Assembly (NCBI RefSeq): GCF_006491645.1
Contig: NZ_VDCZ01000013.1
Span: 62,001-126,000 of the forward strand
Direction of reading: 5' to 3'
DNA length: 64,000 nucleotides
Source of the DNA: Flavobacterium profundi
Lineage (GTDB): Bacteria; Bacteroidota; Bacteroidia; Flavobacteriales; Flavobacteriaceae
Position numbers and translations under genes: made by a program. Under the pieces are notes generated by a model that was not told the origin of the DNA, did no database searches, and was given only the letters and a program-made list of their open reading frames with translations. Shown here one piece after another: positions 28,204 through 36,925 of this stretch (positions are counted from its first letter, which is position 1; each line of letters starts with the position of its first letter).

Positions 28204-28560
28204 ATGGGAATTATTATTTTACAAAATATACGCACCTATTCTTATCACGGCTGTTTATTAGAAGAAGGAAAAATTGGTAGTGATTATAAAGTAGATTTAA
28301 AAATCAAGACCAATTTAAAGAAATCAGCACAAACAGATGAATTACATGATACGGTAGATTATGTAGATTTAAATCGAATTGTAATCGAAGAAATGGCTAT
28401 TCGAGCAAAACTCTTAGAACATGTGGCTCAACGCATTATAGATAAAATCTTACAAGAATTACCAACTGTTACTCAAGTTAAAGTTGCTGTTTCAAAGTTA
28501 AATCCTCCAATTGGTGGTGATGTGGAAGCAGTAACCATAGTGCTACAACAAAAAAGATAG
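28204..28560 (+). CDS. folB: Dihydroneopterin aldolase
   Basis: 118 residues, normal for the family. Converts 7,8-dihydroneopterin to 6-hydroxymethyl-dihydropterin and glycolaldehyde in folate synthesis; acts as a cytosolic octamer. Visible motifs are the N-terminal IILQNIRTYSYHGCLLEEG, where the family has FxxxGYHGVLPEE. The C-terminal KLNPPIGGDVEAVTIVL contains the conserved lysine and proline pair. Start supported by a promoter 25 bp upstream. No other folate genes are next to it; tRNA-Cys follows after 88 bp. Confidence 0.9.
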   Translation: MGIIILQNIRTYSYHGCLLEEGKIGSDYKVDLKIKTNLKKSAQTDELHDTVDYVDLNRIVIEEMAIRAKLLEHVAQRIIDKILQELPTVTQVKVAVSKLNPPIGGDVEAVTIVLQQKR

Positions 28561-28626
28561 TGCAATAAAAATAATGGAAAATTAAAACTTTTTAGTGTTT
28601 AAACTTTAAACTTTTAAACTTTTTAT

Positions 28627-28634
28627 TATATTTG
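28627..28634 (+). promoter_or_regulatory. -7 box of tRNA-Cys
   Basis: TATATTTG, 14 bp before the first tRNA base. This independent non-coding transcript supports reading TAnnTTTG as the promoter signature elsewhere in the window. Confidence 0.6.
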
Positions 28635-28648
28635 CACTCCTAACAAAA

Positions 28649-28719
28649 GGCGTCGTGGCCGAGCGGCTAGGCACCGGTCTGCAAAACCGTCTACCCCGGT
28701 TCGAATCCGGGCGATGCCT
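28649..28719 (+). tRNA. tRNA-Cys (anticodon GCA)
   Basis: 71 nt. The acceptor stem GGCGTCG/CGATGCC (one G-U pair) is followed by discriminator T at 28719, as normal for Cys. Anticodon loop CTGCAAA has GCA at 28681-28683. The T-loop is GGTTCGAATCC. The anticodon stem has one non-pairing position at its base. The CCA end is not encoded. Confidence 0.96.
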
Positions 28720-28724
28720 CTGAA

Positions 28725-28754
28725 AGAGTTATTAGAAATAGTAGCTCTTTTTTT
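28725..28754 (+). terminator. Terminator of tRNA-Cys
   Basis: AGAGTTATTA, GAAA tetraloop, TAGTAGCTCT (10 bp with two G-U pairs), then T7. It starts 5 nt after the tRNA end. Confidence 0.85.
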
Positions 28755-28811
28755 ATGTGTAATTTTTAGAAAAAATTAAGTAAAGTTATCGGGAGAAGAC
28801 TTTATTTTAAT

Positions 28812-28861
28812 AATAGTTACTAGAAATAGTAACTATTATATTTCACAATAGTTGCTACTAT
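28812..28861. repeat. Related short palindromes after tRNA-Cys
   Basis: AATAGTTACTA-GAAA-TAGTAACTATT (28812-28837) is an 11-bp perfect hairpin with the same GAAA loop and a similar stem to the tRNA terminator. A degenerate third copy (ATAGTTGCTACTAT) follows at about 28848-28861. They look like duplicated terminator hairpins; this one has no T-run. Confidence 0.6.
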
Positions 28862-28863
28862 AT

Positions 28864-28898
28864 AAAAAAACCTTAAAGATAATCTTTAAGGTTTTTTT
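28864..28898 (-). terminator. Terminator of the LysE-type gene (probably bidirectional)
   Basis: AAACCTTAAAGA / TCTTTAAGGTTT stem with a 3-nt loop, flanked by A7 and T7 tracts, 2 bp beyond the stop at 28900. Confidence 0.85.
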
Positions 28899-28899
28899 A

Positions 28900-29580
28900 T
28901 TATTTAAACATATCAAAATGTTGTTGAAGTTTCTGTTTTTCATTTGGAAATAAACCTTGTAAAACAAAAAACAATCCAAAAATGAGAATAACAATACTAA
29001 TAACGCGTTTAATTTTATAAATATTTAAGGGCGTTAATTTGTTTTTTAATTGCTTTGCTAATAGAATTTTAGCAATATCAAATAACAAATAAAAGAATAA
29101 AATAGCTCCAAAGAAAATGATAATACGTTGGGTTTCCATATGCATTTTTGGTCCGTGTGTAATGATAATCATCAACCAAAAACCTAAAACTCCTATGTTG
29201 ATAAAATTGACTAAAAATCCTTTAAAGAATAAACCAAAATAATTGTTCTTTTGAATATTATCTTCATCTTCAGGAATATCTTGTTTTTTTTTATACGTTT
29301 TCTTTAATTGAATAAAAGAAATTAAACCATATCCTAACATAATTAGACCTCCAACAATAAACAATGTGGGGTTATCTTTTAATTGTTCTAGCAGTTGATT
29401 GGTACTTAAATAAGCAATTAAAATAAATAAAATATCTCCAAAAACGATACCTAAATCTAAAGTTAAAGCAGCTCTAAAACCTTTAGTTATACTTGTTTCT
29501 AGTAAAACAAAAAAACCAGGTCCTATTGAAAAAGCCAAAAGCAATCCCCAAGGAATTGCTGCTAAAATATCTTGCCACAT
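28900..29580 (-). CDS. LysE/RhtB-family translocator
   Basis: 226 residues with about six membrane helices. The N-terminal signature IPWGLLLAFSIGPGFFVLLETSITKGFRAAL is diagnostic for the LysE superfamily (SxGPG...F..L...). These exporters move amino acids or related metabolites outward across the inner membrane by proton exchange; the substrate cannot be told from sequence. A charged loop (KKQDIPEDEDNIQKN) after the third helix is variable in the family. It is the last gene of a run rnr, head-GIN, LysE (gaps 29 and 44 bp), probably one transcript ending at the terminator 28864-28898. Confidence 0.85.
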   Translation of the reverse strand: MWQDILAAIPWGLLLAFSIGPGFFVLLETSITKGFRAALTLDLGIVFGDILFILIAYLSTNQLLEQLKDNPTLFIVGGLIMLGYGLISFIQLKKTYKKKQDIPEDEDNIQKNNYFGLFFKGFLVNFINIGVLGFWLMIIITHGPKMHMETQRIIIFFGAILFFYLLFDIAKILLAKQLKNKLTPLNIYKIKRVISIVILIFGLFFVLQGLFPNEKQKLQQHFDMFK

Positions 29581-29624
29581 AGTGTAAAAAACGTGTTTAA
29601 AACACGAAGTTACATAAAAAAAAA

Positions 29625-30290
29625 CTATTTCGCTTGTTCTATGGTTCCTCCAGCTATGGTTTTTTGGTTGATTTGCTTTGGTTTTCCATGAATTAAAATA
29701 GTACCGCCAGCTCTAATTTTGGCATCTACTAAATCAGTAGCATATACATCTGCTTGACCTCCAGCATTTCCCGTTATAGTGGTTTGTTTGGTAATTAATT
29801 CTTTAGCTTCATATTGAGCTCCAGAATTAACTAAAATATCAGCATAATCAGCATTACCTGATAATTTTAAAATACTTCCTTGAGATGCTCTAGCTTTTAA
29901 TTTCTCCACTTCAAAGTTTACTTTAATTTCTGAACCTTCTTTAGCAATTAACTCAAAAAGTACACCTTCAAACGTATCATTAGAAGAAACTCTTGAACCT
30001 TCGTTCGCTTCTATAGCATCAATTGAAGTATAATATACTGTAGCAGAAATATTATCGCCTTGCAATAATTTACCGAAGCTCATTCTAATTTTTAATTCAC
30101 CATTTTTATTTACTATTTCAACATCTTCCTTTTTATCTCCTTTTAAAACTACCTTGTTTTCAGTACTTTTAATTAAATACACATCAATTTTATCAAAAGC
30201 CGTTACTTTAGAAAAAGCACCTACTTGTTTTTCAGTTTGTGAAAAACCTAAAGCAGTTATAAATAATAAACTATAGATTAATTTTTTCAT
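29625..30290 (-). CDS. Head-GIN domain (DUF2807) exported protein
   Basis: 221 residues with a signal peptide (MKKLIYSLLFITALGFSQ). The rest is a repetitive beta-solenoid: FDKIDVYLIKST, AIEANEGSRVSS, LKARASQGSILKLSG, DILVNSGAQYEA and AKIRAGGTILIHGKP. The Gly-Ser turns and the GIN-like motif define DUF2807, an abundant exported family in Bacteroidota with no proven biochemical role. It lies between rnr and the LysE-type gene. A second, lipidated member of the family is at 53923-54663. Confidence 0.85.
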   Translation of the reverse strand: MKKLIYSLLFITALGFSQTEKQVGAFSKVTAFDKIDVYLIKSTENKVVLKGDKKEDVEIVNKNGELKIRMSFGKLLQGDNISATVYYTSIDAIEANEGSRVSSNDTFEGVLFELIAKEGSEIKVNFEVEKLKARASQGSILKLSGNADYADILVNSGAQYEAKELITKQTTITGNAGGQADVYATDLVDAKIRAGGTILIHGKPKQINQKTIAGGTIEQAK

Positions 30291-30319
30291 GATTCTTTAT
30301 TTTAAATTTTAATTCTTTG

Positions 30320-32497
30320 CTATTCGTTTTTCCTTAAATACCAGAAATCCAATTGTTTTTTAACTAAATCTGCATTTTTTACTTTTACAAATACTTCATC
30401 TCCTAATTGTAAAATATTTTTTGAAACTTCTCCTACTAAAGCATATTGCTTATCATCAAAGGTGTAATAATCGTCTTTTATTTCACGAATACGACACATT
30501 CCTTCACATTTATTTTCAATAATTTCAACGTAAATTCCCCATTCAGTAACTCCAGAAATAACCCCTAAAAACTCCTCATCTTTATGATCTTGCATGTATT
30601 TTACTTGCATGTATTTTATAGAATCTCTTTCTGCTTGAGCTGCCAAATTTTCCATATCTGAAGAATGTCTACATTTCTCTTCATATTCTTCCTCACTTAC
30701 ACTTTTACCTCCATCTAAATAATGTTGTAACAAACGGTGTGCCATAACATCTGGATAACGACGAATTGGCGATGTAAAATGACTGTAATAATCAAATGCT
30801 AAACCATAATGGCCAATATTTTCAGTTGAATAAACGGCTTTACTCATGGTACGAATCGCTAAAGTATCTACTAAATTTTGCTCTTTTTTTCCTTGTACTT
30901 CTTCTAATAAAGTATTCAAAGAATTGGAAATGGATTCTTTAGATTTGAAATTAATAGAATAACCAAACTTTTTAATTACTGTTTGTAAATTCATTAATTT
31001 ATCTTCATTCGGTTCGTCATGAATTCGATATACAAAAGTTTTTTTCTGTTTACCAATGTATTCTGCTACTTTTCTGTTTGCTAGTAACATGAATTCTTCA
31101 ATCAAATGATTGGCATCTTTGGAAACTTTGAAATAGACTCCTGTAGGTTCAGCTTCTTGATTCAAATGAAATTTAACTTCAACTTTATCAAATGAAATAG
31201 CCCCATGAGCCATTCTTTTTCTTCTTAAAATTTTAGCCAACTCATCTAATTTTAAAGTAGCATCTACTATAGGTTGCGGTACTTTATATTCAGTTCCAGT
31301 TAAGGATATTGCTGCAGGAATAATGTCTGACTTTGTCTCTATTATAGCTTGTGCTTCTTCATAAGCAAAACGTTGGTCACTATAAATTACGGTTCTTCCA
31401 AACCAAGAATCTACAACTTCTGCTTTTGGATTCAATTGGAAAACAGCTGAAAAGGTATATTTTTCTTCATGCGGTCTAAGCGAACAGGCAAAATTAGATA
31501 ACACTTCTGGAAGCATGGGCACTACTCTATCGACTAAATAAACAGAAGTGGCTCTTTGATAGGCTTCTTTATCTAAAATAGTATCTTCTTTAACATAATG
31601 AGAAACATCGGCAATATGCACCCCAATTTCATAATTTCCATTTTCTAAAACTTCGAAAGAAAGAGCATCATCAAAATCTTTGGCATCCTTTGGATCAATA
31701 GTAAAAGTGAGAATATTTCTCATATCTCGTCTCTTTGCTATTTCCTCTTCTGTTATTGAAGTATCTATTTTATTAGCATAAGCTTCTACTTCTACAGGAA
31801 AATCGTAAGGCAAACCGTATTCAGCAAGAATCGCATGAATTTCAGTATTATGTTCTCCTGGTTTTCCTAAAACATGTTGTACTGTTCCAAAGGGAGAATC
31901 TGCTTTTTTAGGCCAATCTTCCATAGAAACTAATACCACATCTCCATGTTGTGCCCCATTAATTTTATTTTTTGGTATAAAAATATCCGTATACATTTTT
32001 GCATTGGTCGTAGTAACAAAAGCAAAGTTTTTTTGAATATCAATTACACCCACAAAATCGGTTTTAGCCCTTTCTAAAATTTCCAAAACTTCTGCTTCAG
32101 GTCTTCTCGAACTTCTACGATTATAAATATAAGCACGTACTTTATCACCATCTAAAGCATGATTCAAATTGATAAAAGGAATAAAAACATCTTCTTCTAA
32201 CTCATCACAGATAAAATAACCCGTTTTCCTTGAAGTCATATCTATAATTCCTTCATAATATTCTGATTTAGAAATAATTTGATACTTCCCTCTATCGGTT
32301 TCATGAATTTTATCTTGTGATTTTAAAATTTTTAAATCACGTATAATTTCATTTCTGCTTTTCGTATCATTTAATTCTAAAGCCGCAGCAATTTGTTTGT
32401 AATTAAATGACTTTGAAGGTTCTTTTGATAATATTTTAAATATTGGTGCGGTAAAATCTTTTTGCTTTTTACCTAATTTTTTTGGTTTCTTACTCAT
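30320..32497 (-). CDS. rnr: Ribonuclease R
   Basis: 725 residues from the ATG at 32497 (MSKKPKKLGKKQKDF). An upstream in-frame Met at 32539 would add 14 residues that do not look like the family N-terminus. RNase R is a processive 3'-5' exoribonuclease that degrades structured RNA. In order: N-terminal HTH (NYKQIAAALELND), cold-shock OB domains, the RNB catalytic domain with its acidic cluster DPKDAKDFDDALSF and HIADVSHYV, and a C-terminal S1 domain (EFLGVISGVTEWGIYVEI). It starts the run that continues with head-GIN and LysE. Confidence 0.95.
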   Translation of the reverse strand: MSKKPKKLGKKQKDFTAPIFKILSKEPSKSFNYKQIAAALELNDTKSRNEIIRDLKILKSQDKIHETDRGKYQIISKSEYYEGIIDMTSRKTGYFICDELEEDVFIPFINLNHALDGDKVRAYIYNRRSSRRPEAEVLEILERAKTDFVGVIDIQKNFAFVTTTNAKMYTDIFIPKNKINGAQHGDVVLVSMEDWPKKADSPFGTVQHVLGKPGEHNTEIHAILAEYGLPYDFPVEVEAYANKIDTSITEEEIAKRRDMRNILTFTIDPKDAKDFDDALSFEVLENGNYEIGVHIADVSHYVKEDTILDKEAYQRATSVYLVDRVVPMLPEVLSNFACSLRPHEEKYTFSAVFQLNPKAEVVDSWFGRTVIYSDQRFAYEEAQAIIETKSDIIPAAISLTGTEYKVPQPIVDATLKLDELAKILRRKRMAHGAISFDKVEVKFHLNQEAEPTGVYFKVSKDANHLIEEFMLLANRKVAEYIGKQKKTFVYRIHDEPNEDKLMNLQTVIKKFGYSINFKSKESISNSLNTLLEEVQGKKEQNLVDTLAIRTMSKAVYSTENIGHYGLAFDYYSHFTSPIRRYPDVMAHRLLQHYLDGGKSVSEEEYEEKCRHSSDMENLAAQAERDSIKYMQVKYMQDHKDEEFLGVISGVTEWGIYVEIIENKCEGMCRIREIKDDYYTFDDKQYALVGEVSKNILQLGDEVFVKVKNADLVKKQLDFWYLRKNE

Positions 32498-32697
32498 TGT
32501 ATTTTTTATGTAAGTCTTGCATTTTTTACGGAAACACAAGCATATAACCTTTACACTTTCCGTATCTAAAAAAAAAAATTACAGACTCTATTTTTAATTA
32601 ATGGTGAAAGTTACGAAATAGTTACTAGTTGCAAGTTATATGATTTAAGTTTTAATATAAATCTAACATTATTTATCTTTATAGAAAGATTAAACAC

Positions 32698-32937
32698 ATG
32701 AAAGATTTTGTAACAATTGCTATTTTTAATTTTCCTCATGAAACCTATATTTTAAAAAATCTTTTAGATCAAGAAAATATTGTTCATTTTTTTGAAAATG
32801 AAACTTTGGTAGCTATAGATCCTTTTGCTTCTATAGCCTACGGTGGTATCAAATTAAAAGTACATCCTAAAAATATTCAAAAAGCAAAAGAAATTTTAGA
32901 TCGTTTCCATAATGACAATCATTTAAAAATTGTTTAG
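32698..32937 (+). CDS. DUF2007-type small protein
   Basis: 79 residues, cytosolic. The sequence FVTIAIFNFPHETYILKNLLDQENIVHFFENE, ending in GGIKLKVHPKNIQKAKEIL, fits the DUF2007 (putative signal-transducing protein) fold: a ferredoxin-like alpha/beta module resembling a PII-type core. There is a near-consensus -7 box, TATCTTTA, at 32674-32681. It stands alone between rnr (divergent) and the gene-free origin-like stretch. No ligand is known for the family. Confidence 0.75.
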   Translation: MKDFVTIAIFNFPHETYILKNLLDQENIVHFFENETLVAIDPFASIAYGGIKLKVHPKNIQKAKEILDRFHNDNHLKIV

Positions 32938-33568
32938 TTACTAAAATGAAAGTTTTCAACAGTATTTAAAAACAACAAAAAAGAATTTTTAAAATTTTAA
33001 AATTTATGATGGTTATGATAGCGTGTTAATATGTGGTATAAGTTTTTTTTAATCCTTTGATTTTATAAGTTTTCTTTAGTTATACAATTCTATTAACAAC
33101 ACTTTTTTTAGATAACCCCTTGATTTTTAATTTTAAGAATGTTTTTGTGTTTTGGTTATTAACAACTGTTAATTTCTGTTTTTTATTGTCTTTTGTAAAT
33201 AACTTTGCTTTTAAAAAATGTTAATAACTGATGTTTATAAACTCATAACTTTGGAATAAAAAATAAAAACTATTCCTCATTTTTTCATTTCCATTTTTGA
33301 TTATAAAAAAAACGTATTCCTTTTTAAAAAACTTCTCTTTTTTTGTTTTTACTTATTAACAATTGATGTTAATTTAAAGTTACCTGATTATCAATGCATT
33401 GTAAAATACTATTAACAACGGTGAGAATTAACTTTAAATTGATTTTTAAATAACTGATTCCTAAATAATTATAAATGCTATCATTTAATAACAATAATAA
33501 TTGGCTTCTGTTTTTTTACTCCATGGTTAATTACTTATTTTTGTAACACATAAACAACACAACTCATT
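32938..33568. other. Gene-free AT-rich region with clustered TTATTAACA motifs; candidate replication origin
   Basis: No ORF or RNA gene in 631 bp. TTATTAACA or CTATTAACA occurs at 33090-33098, 33156-33164, 33353-33361 and 33409-33417. Its complement TGTTAATAA lies at 33219-33227. One-mismatch forms lie at 33024-33032 and 33232-33240, and TGTTAATTT partners at 33167-33175 and 33367-33375 make two inverted pairs. TTATTAACA differs from the DnaA box TTATCCACA at two positions. Long A/T tracts lie between motif groups. Gene direction flips here and parS sites lie 15-18 kb away. The origin role is inferred. Confidence 0.5.
33536..33543 (+). promoter_or_regulatory. -7 box of rpiB
   Basis: TATTTTTG (TAnnTTTG) 25 bp before the ATG; no clear -33 element. 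Confidence 0.45.
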
Positions 33569-34000
33569 ATGATAATTTCAATCGGTAATGACCATGCTGG
33601 TCCCAATTACAAAAAAGCAATCGTTCAGTTTTTAGAAAAACAAGGTCACCAAATTATTAACCATGGTACAGATACTTTTGATAGTGTAGACTATCCTGAT
33701 TTTGGTCATCCAGTTGCTGAGGATGTAGCGAATAAAAAGGCTGATTTTGGTATTGTAATTTGTGGTTCTGGAAACGGAATTGCGATGACAGTAAACAAAC
33801 ACCAAGAAATACGCGCTGCACTATGCTGGACAAAAGAAATTGCTGAATTAGCTCGTTTGCATAATGATGCCAATATTATAAGTATTCCTGCTCGATTTAC
33901 TGCTATTGAACAAGCGGTACAAATGGTAGAAACCTTTTTAAATACTGCTTTTGAAGGTGGAAGACATGCTACGAGAGTGAACAAGATTGCTTGTCAATAA
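33569..34000 (+). CDS. rpiB: Ribose-5-phosphate isomerase B
   Basis: 143 residues, usual length. Interconverts ribose-5-phosphate and ribulose-5-phosphate in the pentose phosphate pathway. Motifs: IGNDHAGPNYK at the N-terminus, DYPDFGHPVAEDV, and the phosphate/active-site block FGIVICGSGNGIAMTVNKH, which carries the Cys general base. The family belongs to the RpiB/LacAB fold; with no lac or allose genes nearby, RpiB is the better call. The CDF transporter gene follows after 36 bp. Confidence 0.92.
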   Translation: MIISIGNDHAGPNYKKAIVQFLEKQGHQIINHGTDTFDSVDYPDFGHPVAEDVANKKADFGIVICGSGNGIAMTVNKHQEIRAALCWTKEIAELARLHNDANIISIPARFTAIEQAVQMVETFLNTAFEGGRHATRVNKIACQ

Positions 34001-34036
34001 AAAACAGAGGTATATAGAATAGTAACAATTAAAAAT

Positions 34037-34945
34037 ATGTCTCATAGCCACAGTCATAATCATAAACATCAAGTAGAAGGCAAAAATTTATTGTTTTCCA
34101 TTGTCTTAAATGTGATTATTACGCTAGCACAAATTATTGGTGGTATTGTATCCGGAAGCTTAGCTTTAATTTCAGATGCTTTGCATAACTTTTCGGATGT
34201 TTTATCCTTAATTTTTAGTTTAGTGGCTCATAAATTATCAAAAAGAAAAGCTTCTTTTAACCAAACTTTTGGATTTAAAAGAGCAGAAATATTGGCCGCT
34301 TTTGTAAATGCAGCTACTTTAGTTATTGTAGCTTTCATATTAATTTATGGTGCTATTGAACGTTTAATAGCTCCTATTGAAATAGAATCCAACTTAGTGA
34401 TTTGGTTGGCTTTACTAGGTATTATTGTAAATGGTTTTTCCGTTTTATTATTAAAAAAAGACGCAAATCATAATATGAATATGAAATCGGCCTATTTGCA
34501 TTTGTTAACTGATATGTTGGCTTCTGTTGCCGTTTTAATAGGTGGTCTATTAATGTTATTTTACAAAATATATTGGATAGATAGTATTATGACTTTAGGA
34601 ATTGCTATCTATCTAATTGTTGTTGGATTTGATTTATTAAAAAAAGCTACTAAAATTTTAATGCTTTTTACTCCAGATCATATTTATATCAAAGAAATCG
34701 TTAGAGAAGTTCATAAGATTAAAGGAGTAAATAAATTGCATCATATTCATGTTTGGCATTTAAATGAAGAAGAATTGCACTTAGAAGCGCATTTAGATTG
34801 TACAGAAGACATACTAATTAGTGATTTTAATGAATTGTTGCATCAAATTGAAAAGGTACTTTTAGAAAAATTTGAAATCAATCACATTAATATTCAACCT
34901 GAATTTAAGAAAGAAGATCCTAAAGACTATATCGTACAAGATTAA
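34037..34945 (+). CDS. Cation diffusion facilitator (zinc/divalent metal exporter)
   Basis: 302 residues with six membrane helices. The N-terminus is His-rich (MSHSHSHNHKH), a typical metal-gathering tail. Helix II carries SDALHNFSDVLSL and helix V HLLTDMLASVAV; these H/D pairs are the HxxxD transport-site ligands. The C-terminal ~90 residues (KGVNKLHHIHVWHLNEEELHLEAHLD) form the cytosolic ferredoxin-like domain. CDF proteins exchange Zn2+, Co2+ or Cd2+ for protons across the inner membrane. No metal-responsive regulator is adjacent, so metal specificity stays open. Confidence 0.92.
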   Translation: MSHSHSHNHKHQVEGKNLLFSIVLNVIITLAQIIGGIVSGSLALISDALHNFSDVLSLIFSLVAHKLSKRKASFNQTFGFKRAEILAAFVNAATLVIVAFILIYGAIERLIAPIEIESNLVIWLALLGIIVNGFSVLLLKKDANHNMNMKSAYLHLLTDMLASVAVLIGGLLMLFYKIYWIDSIMTLGIAIYLIVVGFDLLKKATKILMLFTPDHIYIKEIVREVHKIKGVNKLHHIHVWHLNEEELHLEAHLDCTEDILISDFNELLHQIEKVLLEKFEINHINIQPEFKKEDPKDYIVQD

Positions 34946-34960
34946 AAATTTTACTTGAAA

Positions 34961-36013
34961 ATGACTAACGAAAAACAACAGTTAAAAAAAGAGTCTTTCC
35001 CTATAAATAAGCCCCTTCGGGATTATTTGGACACCTATAAAAGACTAACTAAAACCAATGTTTTTTATGAAGATTTATTGCGTTTTCAAGGCGCTATTTC
35101 TGTATTTGATAAAGAGGGGAAAGATACCTTATGGGTTCGTGTTTACTATAATGAATATGAACGAGCAGAGATTGATAAAAATCTAAAAAAGATTTATACC
35201 TTATTGCATTCTGATGGAAATGAAAGTAGCTTTGCTTTTTTAAATGTGGACCAAATTGACTTTTGTACGTTTGGGAATTCCAAACCCTTTCGAATTAAAG
35301 TCAGAAACATCTTAAATGACAATTACACGCATTTTTATATAAAAAAGGCAGATGCATCTCGTATTTATGGATTAGAATTAGAGCATATTTTATCGCCAAA
35401 TCGAATCAACTATTTGGTATTTAAAGATACTTTAATAGAAGAACACATTGTAGGTATTCCAGGAGATGTTTTTATAGAAAAAAACTTAAAAGAGTGTACA
35501 GAGCATGAAAAAGCACAAATAGCCAAACAATTTGTAAAGTTTAACGAAAGATGTATGATTGGTTTATTGGGCGATATGCGTTCGTATAATTTTGTTATTA
35601 TTCCTATTTATGATTTTGATCAATTGGTATTTAAAATTAGAGCCATCGATTTTGACCAACAAAGTTATGAAGGGAGCTTTAAATTGTATAAACCACATCT
35701 TTTCAAAGAAAATTTTCAATACAATCAATTGGTTCAAAATAAATTGAGCCAAAGCTCTATTGAACAGTATCAAAATGAAGAACGATCGGTTCTTGTAAAA
35801 CGCTTGCGAGATTCAAAAGTTCGGATTCATGATTTATTGGTTGCTATGAAATCAACACCTTTGGCACCTAAAGAACATATTGAACAATTAGGAAAAGAAA
35901 TTTATAATTACACTTTAGATCTTAATTTTAAAAAAGCAACCTCTATGGGTGAAATTGTGGAAGCAGCACTAAATTTTATGAAGCGTAATTTTAGGTTTGA
36001 AGGAGATGATTAA
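34961..36013 (+). CDS. Conserved unknown protein with kinase-like catalytic motifs
   Basis: 350 residues from the ATG at 34961; a TTG two codons upstream is less likely. I do not recognise a named family. The middle contains GLLGDMRSYNFVI (residues about 202-214), with the D-x4-N spacing of the catalytic loop of aminoglycoside-phosphotransferase/choline-kinase-type enzymes (HGDxxxxN). About 20 residues later comes IRAIDFDQQSYEG, resembling the metal-binding IDFD that follows it. Upstream, GIPGDVFIEKNLKECTEHEK could belong to the same core. No signal peptide or membrane helix. It starts 16 bp after the CDF gene and ends 13 bp before nnrD, so it is co-transcribed. A phosphotransferase role is inference. 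Confidence 0.6.
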   Translation: MTNEKQQLKKESFPINKPLRDYLDTYKRLTKTNVFYEDLLRFQGAISVFDKEGKDTLWVRVYYNEYERAEIDKNLKKIYTLLHSDGNESSFAFLNVDQIDFCTFGNSKPFRIKVRNILNDNYTHFYIKKADASRIYGLELEHILSPNRINYLVFKDTLIEEHIVGIPGDVFIEKNLKECTEHEKAQIAKQFVKFNERCMIGLLGDMRSYNFVIIPIYDFDQLVFKIRAIDFDQQSYEGSFKLYKPHLFKENFQYNQLVQNKLSQSSIEQYQNEERSVLVKRLRDSKVRIHDLLVAMKSTPLAPKEHIEQLGKEIYNYTLDLNFKKATSMGEIVEAALNFMKRNFRFEGDD

Positions 36014-36025
36014 TAGTAAAGTAAA

Positions 36026-36847
36026 ATGACGATTATTGATAACAACCTAGTACAAACTTTTTACAAAAAAAGAAAGCCAAACACCCATAAAGGAGATTTT
36101 GGTCACGCTTTTTTAATTGTGGGAAGTCCGAATAAAATGGGAGCAGCATTAATTGCTTCTAAAGCTTGTTTACGAGCTGGTGTTGGACTATTAACGACAA
36201 ATGTTCCAAAAGAAGAAAAAACAAGTGTTACGAATTTCATTCCTGAAGCAATGCTTTATTTTAGAGAAAATAGTATCGATTTTACTCCTTTCAATGCAGT
36301 AGGAATCGGACCAGGATTGGAACAAAATGAAGCTTCACAAAAAATAGTGTATACTTCCCTTCTAAAAGTAAGGAAAAACCTAGTTTTAGATGCTGACGCT
36401 TTAAATATTTTAGCCCAAAATCCAGATTGGTTTAGCCAATTACCTAAACAAACCATTTTAACACCGCATCCGAAAGAGTTTGATCGATTATTTGGTACGC
36501 ATACTTCAGAAGAAGCAAGAAGAGAGACAGCTCATAAAAAAGCGACACAATGGAATTGTATTATTATTTTAAAAGGCCATCAAACGTTTATTACCAATGG
36601 AATTGATTCTTACGAAAACACCACCGGAAATTCAGGTCTAGCTAAAGGAGGTTCGGGCGATGCTTTAACAGGAATTATCACTGCTTTTTTAGCACAACAC
36701 TACCCTCCTATTCATGCAGCAATTATTAGCGTGTATCTTCATGGTTTAGCTGCGGATATCACATTATCCAAACAAAGTGAAGAAAGTATGTTAATTTCAG
36801 ATGTAATTGAAAATTTAGGATGGGCATTTAAAAAAATAGCAGAATAA
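36026..36847 (+). CDS. nnrD: ADP-dependent (S)-NAD(P)H-hydrate dehydratase
   Basis: 273 residues. Repairs hydrated NADH/NADPH using ADP (ribokinase-like fold, YjeF C-terminal type). Motifs: KGDFGHAFLIVGSPNKMGAA near the start, NAVGIGPGLEQ, LDADALNIL, ILTPHPKEFDRLFG and the nucleotide/catalytic block NSGLAKGGSGDALTGII. The epimerase half (NnrE, YjeF N-terminal domain), often fused in bacteria, is absent; length and start show a stand-alone dehydratase. The gene follows the kinase-like gene by 13 bp and precedes tex by 78 bp. Confidence 0.9.
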   Translation: MTIIDNNLVQTFYKKRKPNTHKGDFGHAFLIVGSPNKMGAALIASKACLRAGVGLLTTNVPKEEKTSVTNFIPEAMLYFRENSIDFTPFNAVGIGPGLEQNEASQKIVYTSLLKVRKNLVLDADALNILAQNPDWFSQLPKQTILTPHPKEFDRLFGTHTSEEARRETAHKKATQWNCIIILKGHQTFITNGIDSYENTTGNSGLAKGGSGDALTGIITAFLAQHYPPIHAAIISVYLHGLAADITLSKQSEESMLISDVIENLGWAFKKIAE

Positions 36848-36925
36848 ATACACTTTATTTTCGTTAGTTTATTTTAAGCAAATAAAGTTATTTGTATAAA
36901 TTGCACCCAGAAATTTTTGACTATA

